From positions 62,001 through 126,000 of the forward strand of contig NZ_PXNO01000021.1 in the NCBI RefSeq assembly GCF_003007715.1: DNA of 64,000 nucleotides, in the 5' to 3' direction. Below, in pieces: positions 52,562 through 61,964 of the stretch. The notes under the pieces were generated by a model. That model saw only the letters and a list, made by a program, of their open reading frames with translations. It had not been told where the DNA came from and did not search any database. Every line of letters begins with the position of its first letter. Within the stretch, counting starts at the first letter, position 1. Source of the stretch: Marinobacter shengliensis. Lineage in GTDB: Bacteria > Pseudomonadota > Gammaproteobacteria > Pseudomonadales > Oleiphilaceae. A program made the translations under genes and the position numbers.

Positions 52562-52953
52562 GATTCGGGTGTGCCGCTACGTTTCCAGTGGGGGGTGATG
52601 CCGGCGTTATCCAGCGTGCTCAGCGTGCGGGTAAAGCTGGCCAGGCTGGCCTCTGGAGCCGTCTCGAGGTTTGCTTCGGAAACGCCGGCGGCGGTCAGGG
52701 CCGGTACCAGCTCCTGCAGGCTGTAGCGGGTGTCCTGCCAAAGGATGCGGCCATCTACCTCTACCCGGAGTTCCGGGCGGGGGTCGCCTTCGGTGGTGCT
52801 GCGCTGGCTGGTGTCGTTGCCCAGTTCCAAATAATCCACAGGTAACAGCCTGGTGGTGAGCATGAAAAACACCAGAAGGATAAACACCACATCAATTAGT
52901 GGTGTAATCCGGATTGGTATGGGCCTGTTTGGTCGGGGCTCAACCAGCTGCAT
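52558..52953 (-). CDS. exbD: ExbD biopolymer transport protein
   Basis: 131 residues with membrane segment ITPLIDVVFILLVFFMLTT that keeps the proton-carrying Asp (D21), and a typical periplasmic domain. Start is set at 52953, which overlaps exbB by 14 bases; a start at 53019 would give a long N-terminal overlap. Works with ExbB as the proton motor for TonB. Confidence 0.9.
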   Translation of the reverse strand: MQLVEPRPNRPIPIRITPLIDVVFILLVFFMLTTRLLPVDYLELGNDTSQRSTTEGDPRPELRVEVDGRILWQDTRYSLQELVPALTAAGVSEANLETAPEASLASFTRTLSTLDNAGITPHWKRSGTPES

Positions 52954-53725
52954 GGGCAAAACGCGGGTTGTCTGCGGTGTCGTAGCTGTGGCTGGCTTGA
53001 GCGGCCTGCTCCGCAGCAACTGCGGATTGCCCGGTAACAGGCTGCGGCTCAGTGGCAGGCAGCACGTTGAACACGCTTACCAGGGTGCTGTTGATCACTT
53101 TGTGAATGCGTCGCAGGCGAAACTCCACCCACGCCGCCAGTGCCGCAAATGGAATGGCAATGACCAGGCCTGCGGCAGTGGTGGTCAGCGCTTCGTAGAT
53201 ACCGCCACTGAGCTGGCTGGCATTGGCACGACCATCGGTTGCGGCCATGGCGCTGAAGGCTTCCATCATGCCCATAACCGTGCCCAGAAGGCCAAGCAGT
53301 GGCGCCAGGGCTGCGATCACTTCAATGATCTTGAGCGGCGCTTCAAAGGGTTCCAGAGCGTGTTGGGCATCCCGCACGGCGGTCTCCCGAACCGCTGTGG
53401 TGTTTGCGGTGCCTTTGCAGGCCGACATGGTATTCACCATCAAATGCATCAGAGGATTACAACGGCCCAAAAAGCCTGCCTGCTCCCGCACCTTTTCGGG
53501 CCGGGTATCTGCCGGGGAGGACTGCCACTGCTGGATAAGGTGCTTCAGCTTGCGGGTGTATCGGGGTGCGTACAAGGCGCCGAAAAGCATCAGATAAACG
53601 AAGGTGACGAGGCCAATAACGGCAATGGCGATGAGCACAATCATCACCGGTCCGCCCATGTCGATCAGTTGGGCAAGGGGGCCGTGCTGGGCCAGTGCGG
53701 CGGATGCAGGGCTGATGGAATCCAT
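52940..53725 (-). CDS. exbB: ExbB/TolQ/MotA-family proton channel
   Basis: 261 residues with three membrane segments (VMIVLIAIAVIGLVTFVYLM; IIEVIAALAPLLGLLGTVMG; LTTTAAGLVIAIPFAALAAW), the signature of ExbB/TolQ. First gene of exbB-exbD-exbD-tonB, under a Fur box. The size and order suggest a TonB2-like iron or heme uptake energiser. Confidence 0.93.
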   Translation of the reverse strand: MDSISPASAALAQHGPLAQLIDMGGPVMIVLIAIAVIGLVTFVYLMLFGALYAPRYTRKLKHLIQQWQSSPADTRPEKVREQAGFLGRCNPLMHLMVNTMSACKGTANTTAVRETAVRDAQHALEPFEAPLKIIEVIAALAPLLGLLGTVMGMMEAFSAMAATDGRANASQLSGGIYEALTTTAAGLVIAIPFAALAAWVEFRLRRIHKVINSTLVSVFNVLPATEPQPVTGQSAVAAEQAAQASHSYDTADNPRFAHAAG

Positions 53726-53756
53726 ACAGAATCGCTCGGAAAATGAAAATAGATCT

Positions 53757-53775
53757 AAATAATAACGATTATCAC
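53757..53775 (-). promoter_or_regulatory. Fur box upstream of exbB
   Basis: GTGATAATCGTTATTATTT on the minus strand matches the 7-1-7 Fur motif TGATAAT-N-ATTATCA at about 12 of 14 positions. It is 32-50 bases upstream of exbB and points to iron repression of the operon. It might also affect the divergent diguanylate cyclase gene. Confidence 0.75.
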
Positions 53776-53841
53776 TGAAATTACAAGCGGGAATCTGATT
53801 GGAAAAACCTGTCTTTGCTACACTTTCATAAAGTTCGTAGA

Positions 53842-56235
53842 ATGCGGTGTGTATGGTTTGGACAGCATGAGGTTGGTTATTTGATAAAGTTGTGGTTTGC
53901 GAGTCTGGCGAATCGGGCAGTTGCCCTGGTAGTGGCTTTTGTGTTGGTGACCGCGGTTGTGGTGGCCAGCATTGGTTCTGCGCTGAGCCGGTCAGAGCTG
54001 GAATATCAGGCGCACCGCCAAGTTGAAATGATTGTCGGAATGGTGACTCGTGACCTCGACCAGAAACTTGCCCTGCGGCGTGACGTTCTCTCTCACGTTG
54101 CCAGTGAAATCCCGGCCTCGGAAGCCCTGCTCCAGAATCGGGCGCGAGTGATATTGCGCCAGCAGGCTTCGCTGCTCAGTTTGTTTGATGCTCTGTTTAT
54201 AATGGATGCCGAGGGTGAGCTACTGGCCGCCAATCCCCTTGATTACCTGGTCCCCAGCTTCAATGCCTCGGAACGGCCATACTTCAAAGCCGTTTCCAGC
54301 CAGCTCGTGCCGATTATCAGCGAACCGTACGTTACCGCTCTTGAGGGGCGGCCAGGCGTAATGCTGGCTGCACCACTTTTTGATCACCGTAAACGTTTCA
54401 CCGGCATGATTGGCGGGTTGATTCTGCTCGATGGTGACAACTTCATGAGCGATATCTCCGGGATTCGTGTGGGGGATGCAGGCTATCTGCGCCTGATAAC
54501 CCGGCAGGGGGTGGTACTGGCTGATGGCCGAGACGGTCGGGTTATGGTGCCGGTGGATGCCCGGCAGAGCTCTATTGTACGTGCCATGGAGGGCTTTGAA
54601 GGTACACTTCGCGATGAGTCTGACCAGCAAATGCCGACCATCACTGCCTATGGGCAAATGGCCCAAGTGCCTTGGTTTGTGGCGGCGGTCTGGCCCGAGA
54701 CGGATGCCTTCGCGTCGGTCAATCGTATGCGCGACGCTTTCAGTTGGACACTGCTGTCGGTACTGGTTGTGTTGGTCCCCCTGGCATTCTGGTTCTTCCA
54801 TCGCTTGTTGCGGCCACTGCGCGATCTGAGCTTGCAGATCTATCAGCGTCATACCGGGGAACGCCAGATGCCGGTCTCGGAAATCGGAGGGCGGGAAATC
54901 CGGAATGTAGCCCGGGTTTTCAACATGGTCCGCCATGAGCGCGACGAGATTCTGCGATCATTGGCGGAGCGGGAGGCGTTCTTCCGTTCGCTGACCCAGG
55001 ATGCCCCCATTGGCATTGTCCACTCCAATATTCTCGGCCGGATTGAATTTGTTAACCCGGCGCTGTTGAGCATTCTCGGTGAAACGGCTGAACAGGTTGC
55101 CCAGCGCTACCTTATCTCGAAAGTGGCGGATGAAGATCGCGACGCGGCCATGGCGGGCTGGCGCCGGGCATTGACCCGCCGCAGGTTCTATCGCGGACGC
55201 CTGCGGTTGCTGACCACCCGTTCACCGGGGTATGTCTGGGTAGATACCATGACCTCGGTCATTGAACTGCCAGACCAGGCGCTTGGCACCATCACGATTG
55301 TGCGGGATATCACCCGTGAAATGCGCTTTGAGCAGGCGCTCCGGGAAGAGCAGCAGAGGGCCGATTCGATCCTGGATGTGTTGCAAGAAGGCGTTCTGAT
55401 GGTCGACAAGGCAGGCCTGATCCGGTACGCCAACGACGCGGCCGGCGAATTTCTTGCGTTGGGCGATGATTGCATTGGTGAGAACTTCTTCGAGACCGTG
55501 ACCTTTCGTTATGACAACCACAAGATGGAGCCGGAGGAGTTTCAGGAAGGCGAGGAAATCGATAACCGGTACGTTACTCTGGAAAACTCGCAGGGTCAGG
55601 TCTTCGACATTGATCTCACCATGTTGCACTTGCGCAGGGGTGAGCATGAGGAACGCCTGGTCTTTGTGCTGAGGGACGACAGCGAACGGCGTCGGGAAGA
55701 AGAACGACTCTCCTGGGAGGCTACCCACGATGCGCTGACCCAACTGGTGAACCGCAGGGCTTTCACTGCCGCGTTGCTGAAAGCGCTGGCTGAGGCGCCA
55801 CACCAGGCGACGCCCGCTGTCTTGATGATGATCGATCTGGATCATTTCAAACCGGTCAATGACCAGGGCGGCCACCTGGTGGGCGACGACCTGTTGAAAC
55901 GCCTGGCGGATCTGTTCCAGAGCGCGGTTCGCCAATCGGATACCGTCGCACGGTTGGGTGGTGATGAATTTGCGGTTCTTTTGCCCGGATGTGGTCTGGA
56001 CCGGGCCGAAGCCCTGGCAGAAAACCTGCGCAGCCGGGTCGAGGCGCTGAAAGTCCAGCACGATGGCCGTTTTTTCGGTGTCACTGTAAGCATTGGGCTC
56101 ACACCGGTGTCTGCTGGCGACAGCGGCCCGAGGGAGGTCATGGCACGGGCGGATGAAGGGTGCTATATCGCCAAATCTCGGGGGCGCAATGCGGTGGTCT
56201 CAGTGCCCGCCCCGCCTGACGACACGGGACTTTAG
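53842..56235 (+). CDS. Sensor diguanylate cyclase (dCache-HAMP-PAS-PAS-GGDEF)
   Basis: About 797 residues. Order: membrane segment (VALVVAFVLVTAVVVASIG), periplasmic dCache-like sensor (about 45-290), second membrane segment (LLSVLVVLVPLAFWFF), HAMP (about 310-365), two PAS domains (about 375-490 and 500-615), GGDEF (about 625-785). RLGGDEF and MIDLDHFKPVNDQGGH are intact, so it should make cyclic di-GMP. Start is uncertain: ATG 53842 has no clear ribosome site; TTG 53881 has GAGG eight bases upstream and begins just before the first membrane segment. Confidence 0.88.
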   Translation: MRCVWFGQHEVGYLIKLWFASLANRAVALVVAFVLVTAVVVASIGSALSRSELEYQAHRQVEMIVGMVTRDLDQKLALRRDVLSHVASEIPASEALLQNRARVILRQQASLLSLFDALFIMDAEGELLAANPLDYLVPSFNASERPYFKAVSSQLVPIISEPYVTALEGRPGVMLAAPLFDHRKRFTGMIGGLILLDGDNFMSDISGIRVGDAGYLRLITRQGVVLADGRDGRVMVPVDARQSSIVRAMEGFEGTLRDESDQQMPTITAYGQMAQVPWFVAAVWPETDAFASVNRMRDAFSWTLLSVLVVLVPLAFWFFHRLLRPLRDLSLQIYQRHTGERQMPVSEIGGREIRNVARVFNMVRHERDEILRSLAEREAFFRSLTQDAPIGIVHSNILGRIEFVNPALLSILGETAEQVAQRYLISKVADEDRDAAMAGWRRALTRRRFYRGRLRLLTTRSPGYVWVDTMTSVIELPDQALGTITIVRDITREMRFEQALREEQQRADSILDVLQEGVLMVDKAGLIRYANDAAGEFLALGDDCIGENFFETVTFRYDNHKMEPEEFQEGEEIDNRYVTLENSQGQVFDIDLTMLHLRRGEHEERLVFVLRDDSERRREEERLSWEATHDALTQLVNRRAFTAALLKALAEAPHQATPAVLMMIDLDHFKPVNDQGGHLVGDDLLKRLADLFQSAVRQSDTVARLGGDEFAVLLPGCGLDRAEALAENLRSRVEALKVQHDGRFFGVTVSIGLTPVSAGDSGPREVMARADEGCYIAKSRGRNAVVSVPAPPDDTGL

Positions 56236-57008
56236 GCCAACCAGCCGGCGGACTCCGCCGCTTGCCACAGCAGGCGCAGCGCCAGCAGTGTCAGTACCAG
56301 GTTGAAGGCGAGGCTGAACCACCGGTTGGTCATGGATTTCAGAACGTGCAGCCCCAGCCAGGTGCCGGTGAAGCCGCAGGCAATCATGGCGAGAATGAAC
56401 AGCAGCCAGTCCGAGAACACGAATCCGGCAACCCCGAAGACCAGTGCTTTGGGCGCATGTTGCAAGGTCATGGCAGCGGCGAAGGTGGCCACGGTTTTAA
56501 AGCGATCCCGGTGAATCTGCTTGATAAAGGCGGCGACCAGGGGGCCCGTGGCGCCCACGAACAGGCTGACAAAACTGGTGACGGCGGAAGCTAAAAAAAT
56601 GCCAACGGGCCCGAACGACGCTTTTGGCAGTTTCGGCCCCCAACACAGATACAGCACGAACAGAGCGATGGATAGCTGCCAGAGGTGCGCGGGTAAATCA
56701 ACCAACAGCCAGGCGCCAAGCGCCGCCCCTGCTATTACGCCGGGCGTGAAGGCAGCAATAACCTTCCAGTCGATGTGGTGCCGGGTCAGCACTGCCCGGC
56801 CGGTATTGGAACCAAGCTGAATCATGCCATGCACCGGAATAATCGCCGCCGGTGGCATCCAGGATGCCATCAACACCAGCAGCAGAACGCCACCACCGGC
56901 ACCGAGCACAGCGGTCAGCATTGAGGTTATCGCCGAGGCTAATAGCAGGAAAAGAGCGACGCCCGGGCTAATGGCCTCTGGAAACAGGGTCAGGTCCATG
57001 GAACTCAC
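56232..57008 (-). CDS. TSUP-family (TauE/SafE) permease
   Basis: 258 residues with about eight hydrophobic segments and TauE/SafE patterns (VLGAGGGVLLLVLMASWM; PVHGMIQLGSNTGRAVLTR; VGATGPLVAAFIKQIHRDRF). Members export sulfite, sulfoacetate or related small acids; the substrate is not deducible. It overlaps the 3' end of the cyclase gene by 4 bases on the opposite strand. Confidence 0.88.
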   Translation of the reverse strand: MSSMDLTLFPEAISPGVALFLLLASAITSMLTAVLGAGGGVLLLVLMASWMPPAAIIPVHGMIQLGSNTGRAVLTRHHIDWKVIAAFTPGVIAGAALGAWLLVDLPAHLWQLSIALFVLYLCWGPKLPKASFGPVGIFLASAVTSFVSLFVGATGPLVAAFIKQIHRDRFKTVATFAAAMTLQHAPKALVFGVAGFVFSDWLLFILAMIACGFTGTWLGLHVLKSMTNRWFSLAFNLVLTLLALRLLWQAAESAGWLA

Positions 57009-57095
57009 TTTGGGATTGGCGTAAGCTCCTGAGTTTCCGGTTTATGCTCCGAAAGTCCAGTGGGGGCGGGTAAATAACAACAAGCAGGGTGGCCC

Positions 57096-58583
57096 ATGAA
57101 CCAGTCCGAATATCTGAGATACGATGCAACAGCGCTGGCTGATCTGATTCGCAGGGGTGATGTGACGCCCCGAGAGGTAACCGATGCGGCGGTGGAGCGT
57201 GCCAATCATGTCAATGGGGCCCTGAACGCCATTTGCCACCCCCAGTACTCGGATGCCATGGGGCAGTCGCCGGTGTCTGATGGGCCGTTTTCTGGTGTAC
57301 CCCTGCTGCTGAAAGACCTGGCCCAGGAACAGGCCGGGCAACCTTGCACCTACGGCAGCCGGGCCATGCGAAAGAATATTCCGAGCCGGGACTCACAGTT
57401 CGTACAACTTGCCCGTAAGGCCGGCTTGGTGTTTATCGGTCGCACGGCAACGCCGGAGTTCGGCCTCAAAGCCGTCACCGAGTCTGCCCTTTGGGGCCCG
57501 AGCCGCAACCCCTGGAACACAGAACTGACGCCCGGGGGCTCTAGCGGTGGCTCCGGTGCTGCGGTGGCCGCCGGTGTTGTTCCCATGGCCGGAGCCAACG
57601 ATGGCGGTGGTTCCATCCGCATTCCGGCGGCTTACAACGGGCTGTTTGGACTGAAGCCATCCCGCGGCCGGATTTCGGTTGGGCCCCACGCAGGTGAAGC
57701 CTGGACCGGCGCTTCGACCGACCATGTGGTGTCCCGCACGGTGAGAGACAGCGCCAGCATGCTGGATGTACTGGCTGGAGCCGCCAGTGGCGACCCCTTC
57801 CGAATTCCGGAACCGGAGGGTTCCTGGCTGGACCTGATGCAGCAATCGCCGGGGCGGCTGAGGATTGGTGTGTTTACTTCTTCTCCCTACGACACCGAAG
57901 TAGCGCCGGAGTGTGTGGTCGCCGTCGAAGAAACCGCCCGTATGCTGGAAGGCCTTGGGCATCATGTTGAATATGCCCGGCCGGAATTTGACGGCATGGC
58001 CCTGGCACGGTGCTACCTGGCCCTTTACTTCGGTGAAGTGTCCTCAATGATGGACAGGGCCCGCGAGCAGTTCGGTGCAGAGGACAAGGATTTTGAGCTG
58101 GAGACCCGGTTGCTGGGTATGTTGGGGCGTACTATGCCGTTGCCGGATTATGTTCGCCGCCGGCAGCAATGGAATGACTTTGCCCGTGCTCTGGGTGCAT
58201 TCTTCGAGCGTTTTGACCTGTACCTGTCCCCGACCACCGGCCAGTTGCCGGCCAGGATCGGTGAAATGGATACGCCGGCCCACCTCAAACTGATCGCCAG
58301 GCTGATGCTAACCCTGAAAGCGGGCAAACTGGTCCATCGTAGCGGCCAGGTGGACCAGATGGCGCTGGAAAGCCTGGCCCGAACGCCCTTTACCCAGCTT
58401 GCGAACCTGACCGGCACGCCGGCGATGTCGGTACCCATGCACTGGACCCGCGATGGTTTGCCGGTAGGCGTCCAGTTCGGCGCCGCCCATGGTCGCGAGG
58501 ATCGATTGTTGCAGCTGGCCGCCCAGCTTGAGGAAGCAAACCCCTGGTTCGCCAATTACGAACGCCTGGAAAACGCATTCTGA
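57096..58583 (+). CDS. Amidase (amidase signature family)
   Basis: 495 residues with the amidase signature GGSSGGSGAAVAAGVVPM and GANDGGGSIRIPAA, containing the catalytic Ser-cisSer pair, and the catalytic Lys in VPLLLKDLAQE near residue 77. The closest named group by pattern is 6-aminohexanoate-cyclic-dimer hydrolase-like amidases, but the substrate is unknown. A possible transcription hairpin (CACAA/TTGTG, 58593-58616) lies just after it. Confidence 0.9.
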   Translation: MNQSEYLRYDATALADLIRRGDVTPREVTDAAVERANHVNGALNAICHPQYSDAMGQSPVSDGPFSGVPLLLKDLAQEQAGQPCTYGSRAMRKNIPSRDSQFVQLARKAGLVFIGRTATPEFGLKAVTESALWGPSRNPWNTELTPGGSSGGSGAAVAAGVVPMAGANDGGGSIRIPAAYNGLFGLKPSRGRISVGPHAGEAWTGASTDHVVSRTVRDSASMLDVLAGAASGDPFRIPEPEGSWLDLMQQSPGRLRIGVFTSSPYDTEVAPECVVAVEETARMLEGLGHHVEYARPEFDGMALARCYLALYFGEVSSMMDRAREQFGAEDKDFELETRLLGMLGRTMPLPDYVRRRQQWNDFARALGAFFERFDLYLSPTTGQLPARIGEMDTPAHLKLIARLMLTLKAGKLVHRSGQVDQMALESLARTPFTQLANLTGTPAMSVPMHWTRDGLPVGVQFGAAHGREDRLLQLAAQLEEANPWFANYERLENAF

Positions 58584-58725
58584 CGCGGTGACACAAACTC
58601 CCGTGCGGGGTTGTGATCCGCGCCGGCAAACTCCACGTTTATCTTTACTGGTGGAACAGGCTATGCTGTAACACAGGGATTTGATTCCCTGACTACCCTG
58701 ATGGCATCGAGGAGGCGAGCATCTT

Positions 58726-59334
58726 ATGAACCAATCGATGGCAATCGACGATCTGGTATCCGTAGCACAGGCCGAAGCCATGGGGGAACTGGACGCCCCG
58801 ATGATGGCCATAGTTCTGTCCAGTGAGCAGAGCTACGACCTGCCCATCAACTCTCTGGAAACCGATGCCGACAAGGCCCGCTGGGGTCTGATTCTGCGGG
58901 CGGCCCGCGAACATGTGGAAGCCGACGCCGTAGCGGTACTCTACCCGGCCTGGACCACCATCCGTCGAAAACCGACCGATGCCGAAACATCCCAGGCCCA
59001 GGCAGAGGATGAAGACAGTGCCGATGATGATAACGGCCCCATCGACACCCTGTTTGTGCAGCTGCACACCCGAGACAGAATCTATTGGCGGGGCTTTGAA
59101 CAAATCCGCGATCCCAAACATCAGCGCATTATCGGCTTTCGCCGGATCAAAGCGCTGTCCACCGACTACGACAGAGACAGCGCGCCAAGCGTGGCTGCCT
59201 GGTTGAGCACCCTGTTCGAACCTTTGCCAGACGAAGGCGAGGAAACCGATATCGACCGCGAGCTGGCGGATTTGCTGGAAGAACCCGAGGTCAGCGCGGC
59301 GCTCTACCCGCGGCAGATGCGGGCGTTGCACTGA
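58726..59334 (+). CDS. Conserved unknown acidic protein
   Basis: 202 residues, soluble and acidic, with no family I recognise. A central low-complexity run (SQAQAEDEDSADDDNG, about residues 88-103) separates two folded parts (MAIVLSSEQSYDLPI and VEADAVAVLYPAW; IDTLFVQLHTRDRIYWRGFE). AGGAGG lies upstream of ATG 58726, so it is likely expressed. It stands alone between the amidase and a strong bidirectional hairpin. Confidence 0.65.
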   Translation: MNQSMAIDDLVSVAQAEAMGELDAPMMAIVLSSEQSYDLPINSLETDADKARWGLILRAAREHVEADAVAVLYPAWTTIRRKPTDAETSQAQAEDEDSADDDNGPIDTLFVQLHTRDRIYWRGFEQIRDPKHQRIIGFRRIKALSTDYDRDSAPSVAAWLSTLFEPLPDEGEETDIDRELADLLEEPEVSAALYPRQMRALH

Positions 59335-59348
59335 TCCCGTGATAAAGG

Positions 59349-59375
59349 CCGGCCGGGCGCCACGGCCCCGGCCGG
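59349..59375. terminator. Bidirectional hairpin between unknown gene and hupE
   Basis: CCGGCCGGG/CCCGGCCGG, 9-bp perfect stem with a 9-base loop, in the 48-base gap between convergent genes. Confidence 0.65.
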
Positions 59376-59382
59376 ATAGGTT

Positions 59383-60513
59383 CTATATTTCGGCGATCCG
59401 TTCCACCACCCAATACAGGCTCAGGGCGCCGACTGCCACGAGCATGGCTGGCACGGCGGCCCGTTCGTAGAAACGCGAGCGGGCGGCGAGGTACAGCAAT
59501 GGGAAAACCACCAGCACCAGCGCAACCTGCCCCAGTTCCACGCCAAGATTGAACCCGGCCAGCGCCACCGCCATTTGAGAGACGCCGGTGGTCAGATCGC
59601 CCAGCACACTGGCAAAACCAAACCCGTGAATAAGACCGAAGCCGAAGGCCAGCTTCCAGGTTTTCCGGCCCAGTATCGGCCAGATGACGTTCAGGGCGGC
59701 CAGCGCAACGGACAACGCAATAATGGTCTCTACCCAGGCAATGGGCAGGCGCACCACACCGAGTGCTGAAAGTCCAAGGGTAATGGAATGGGCCACAGTA
59801 AAAGCGGTGACGATGCCGACCAGTTCAAGTAGCCTCGGTCTCAGACCGGCGTGAACCGAAGTATGCCGGGTCCCAGTGGTTTCCCGTCGTCGAATCGTGG
59901 CTGGCAGCATCAACACCAGCAGGAAGAGAATGTGATCAAGCCCTATCAGCAAGTGAACGACGCCTTCATAGAGAAACGTGCCGAATAAGCGACCACTACC
60001 GAAGCTGGTTGCTGCCAAGGCCAGCGTCGGGTCATCGGGGCCAATAACGGCAAGCGTCTCCTGGCCTTCGTAGGTCAGGCTGACAAGCCCTCTGTGCAGG
60101 GGGTCGCGATCAAACAGCAGTGTATAGGTAATGGATTCCGGTACTTGTCCGTTTGGGCATGAGACCTGATACAAAGCCGCCGCGTAAGGGCCATCGCTGT
60201 GGGTGGATAGCCCCCACTGCTCACCCTGCAGGGCGCAGCTGCCGCTGTGATTGGCCAGGAGCAGACCCTCCTCCAGGTAGCGGGTAATTTCTCCTCGGGC
60301 TGCTCTTAGCTCGGCACCACTGACCCTCCGGTCGGCATTGCGGTCGAGGGGCACCTCCAGGGCAAGGTCCCTGAGGGCGAGGTCTACCCGGACGGTCGAC
60401 TGGTCAAGGTCAAGGTAGATAAAGGCATCGCTGGCCTTGTGGGCCCAGGCCGGCGATGAGCTTGCTGCCAGCATCGCAACGAACAGTAACCCAGGAAGAA
60501 GGAATCGGTTCAT
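59383..60513 (-). CDS. HupE/UreJ_2-family membrane protein
   Basis: 376 residues: signal peptide (LLFVAMLAASSSPAWA), a periplasmic beta-rich domain (about 25-175), then a HupE/UreJ_2 membrane domain with six to seven segments and the typical GLDHILFLLVLML, VAHSITLGLSAL and LIHGFGFASVLG. Short HupE proteins move nickel or cobalt; the long form with a periplasmic domain has no proven substrate. It overlaps the TPR gene by 4 bases. Confidence 0.85.
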   Translation of the reverse strand: MNRFLLPGLLFVAMLAASSSPAWAHKASDAFIYLDLDQSTVRVDLALRDLALEVPLDRNADRRVSGAELRAARGEITRYLEEGLLLANHSGSCALQGEQWGLSTHSDGPYAAALYQVSCPNGQVPESITYTLLFDRDPLHRGLVSLTYEGQETLAVIGPDDPTLALAATSFGSGRLFGTFLYEGVVHLLIGLDHILFLLVLMLPATIRRRETTGTRHTSVHAGLRPRLLELVGIVTAFTVAHSITLGLSALGVVRLPIAWVETIIALSVALAALNVIWPILGRKTWKLAFGFGLIHGFGFASVLGDLTTGVSQMAVALAGFNLGVELGQVALVLVVFPLLYLAARSRFYERAAVPAMLVAVGALSLYWVVERIAEI

Positions 60514-61751
60514 GAGTCGGTCTCCGGGAAGCGGCTGTCGGTTTGCCGGTGTTGGTTCAGCCAGTTGCGAACCGTATTGGCGGGTTCGTCTTCGCCGGCC
60601 GCAACGCTGGCGCGTAATACCAGCCTGGTGTCTTCCGGCTCCCGTTGATCTTGCCAGTTGGCCAAGGCATGGCTAAGCGCTTGCTGTGGTTGTCCTTCCA
60701 CATCCAGTTGGAACCGTGCGAGATCTCGTTCATGCAGAAGGCTCCCCCGCCAGCGAGCTTCGGAAAACCGCTCTTTCAGGCGAGTGATCATGGCATTGGC
60801 TTGGGGATGATTGGTTTGCAGCATGGCAATCGTCTGGATAACTGCCAGGGAGTCCACGTGCTCATAGCCTTCTGTCAAAGACAGGGTGTTTTCTGGTTGG
60901 TCATTGTCCAGAAACCAGTCGGCCAGCCGGGCGCGGGTGTACAGATCGTCTGGATGCTGGCTGAGAATGAACCGCCAGTGGTCGCGGGCACGGGCATCGC
61001 CGAGCTGGGCTGCGAGGTCGGCAAGCGTCCCCTCCGCCCAGAGTCTTGCCGAGCTGTTGTGCCGCTGTTCTGCGCGGGTACGATCAAGAAGCTGTTGATA
61101 TGCCGCTTGGGGTTGCCCGGTTCGGCCCTGGACTTGTGCCTGACAACTGTGGGCAACCAGCCCCGGTGAGGATTCAATCAAAGCCTGACATTGTGCGGCC
61201 GCCTGTTCATAGCGGCCCTGCACCAACTCAAGGTTTGCCAGTGTCAGTTGGGCCTGTCGCTTTTGAGTTGGGTCATTGGCGGTGGTAATGACGGTTTGCA
61301 GGTCTGCCCGTGCCTCGTCAAATTGATGCAGGCTTTGCCGAACCGTGGCTCGAAGAACTCTCAGTCGGTCGGTCAGTCGGTCCTCGGGCCATTGCGAGAG
61401 CAAGCCGCTGGCATAACCCAGGTATCTTGGGTCGCCATCCCGTCTGGCCTGGAGGATCTGCTGCTGTATGGTGTCTGCCAGTTCCGCTGCGTTGTCGGGC
61501 AGCGGGGCTTGGGTTAGCGCGGGTTGTGGCAGGGTGACCAGAATGTCGGTGTCACCAAAGTCGGTTCTGATATCGGCGGGTGCTGCCCAGGCGGCGGAGC
61601 CAAAAGCGGCCATCCCGGTCAGGATGGCTAAAAAGGCTCCGCCCTTCAGGGCAGGCGCAAGAGCTACCAGCGCGCCTTTCCCGGCACGCTGGTAGCGGAG
61701 CAAGCCGCGATCAGAACAGGTTGTCAAACGCCTGTTCGTTGTCTTGATCAT
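60510..61751 (-). CDS. Exported TPR-like repeat protein
   Basis: About 413 residues with a signal-like segment (GGAFLAILTGMAAFGSAAWA, cleavage after AWA) and helical TPR-type repeats (LTLANLELVQGRYEQAAAQC; HPDDLYTRARLADWFLDND). ATG 61751 has GGAG about 10 bases upstream but overlaps the lipoprotein gene by 41 bases and gives a long pre-signal region, so a later start is possible. Stop overlaps the HupE start. It probably acts with HupE at the periplasmic face (inference). Confidence 0.75.
   Translation of the reverse strand: MIKTTNRRLTTCSDRGLLRYQRAGKGALVALAPALKGGAFLAILTGMAAFGSAAWAAPADIRTDFGDTDILVTLPQPALTQAPLPDNAAELADTIQQQILQARRDGDPRYLGYASGLLSQWPEDRLTDRLRVLRATVRQSLHQFDEARADLQTVITTANDPTQKRQAQLTLANLELVQGRYEQAAAQCQALIESSPGLVAHSCQAQVQGRTGQPQAAYQQLLDRTRAEQRHNSSARLWAEGTLADLAAQLGDARARDHWRFILSQHPDDLYTRARLADWFLDNDQPENTLSLTEGYEHVDSLAVIQTIAMLQTNHPQANAMITRLKERFSEARWRGSLLHERDLARFQLDVEGQPQQALSHALANWQDQREPEDTRLVLRASVAAGEDEPANTVRNWLNQHRQTDSRFPETDS
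61663..61696 (-). other. Hairpin between lipoprotein and TPR gene
   Basis: GCTACCAGCG/CGCTGGTAGC, 10-bp perfect stem with a 14-base loop, 15 bases after the lipoprotein stop. If the TPR protein starts at 61751 the hairpin is within its coding region; otherwise it could be an attenuator or processing site. Confidence 0.4.
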
Positions 61752-61944
61752 TGAAGCTGAACTCCAGGTTATTGATATTGACCGGTTCGCGATCATCCGC
61801 CGTGCGCTGTATCTCGTTCTGGACGAACGTGGTGAAATCCACCGATATTTTCAGGTCCTGGCCCCGGTTGTTGGAGCTGTCTGAACAGCCAGCAAGTGCC
61901 AGAGCAAACACCAACAGCGCCGCGATCTTGAGTATGGGTTTCAT
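61711..61944 (-). CDS. Small lipoprotein
   Basis: 77 residues with signal LKIAALLVFALALAGC (lipobox LAGC, mature Cys at 20), then a short acidic mature part (LKISVDFTTFVQNEIQRTAD; NNLEFSFNDQDNEQAFDNLF). AGGAGG lies upstream. Positioned 20 bases after the DUF4331 gene. No family recognised. Confidence 0.8.
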   Translation of the reverse strand: MKPILKIAALLVFALALAGCSDSSNNRGQDLKISVDFTTFVQNEIQRTADDREPVNINNLEFSFNDQDNEQAFDNLF

Positions 61945-61964
61945 GGAAACCTCCTTTTGTCGCT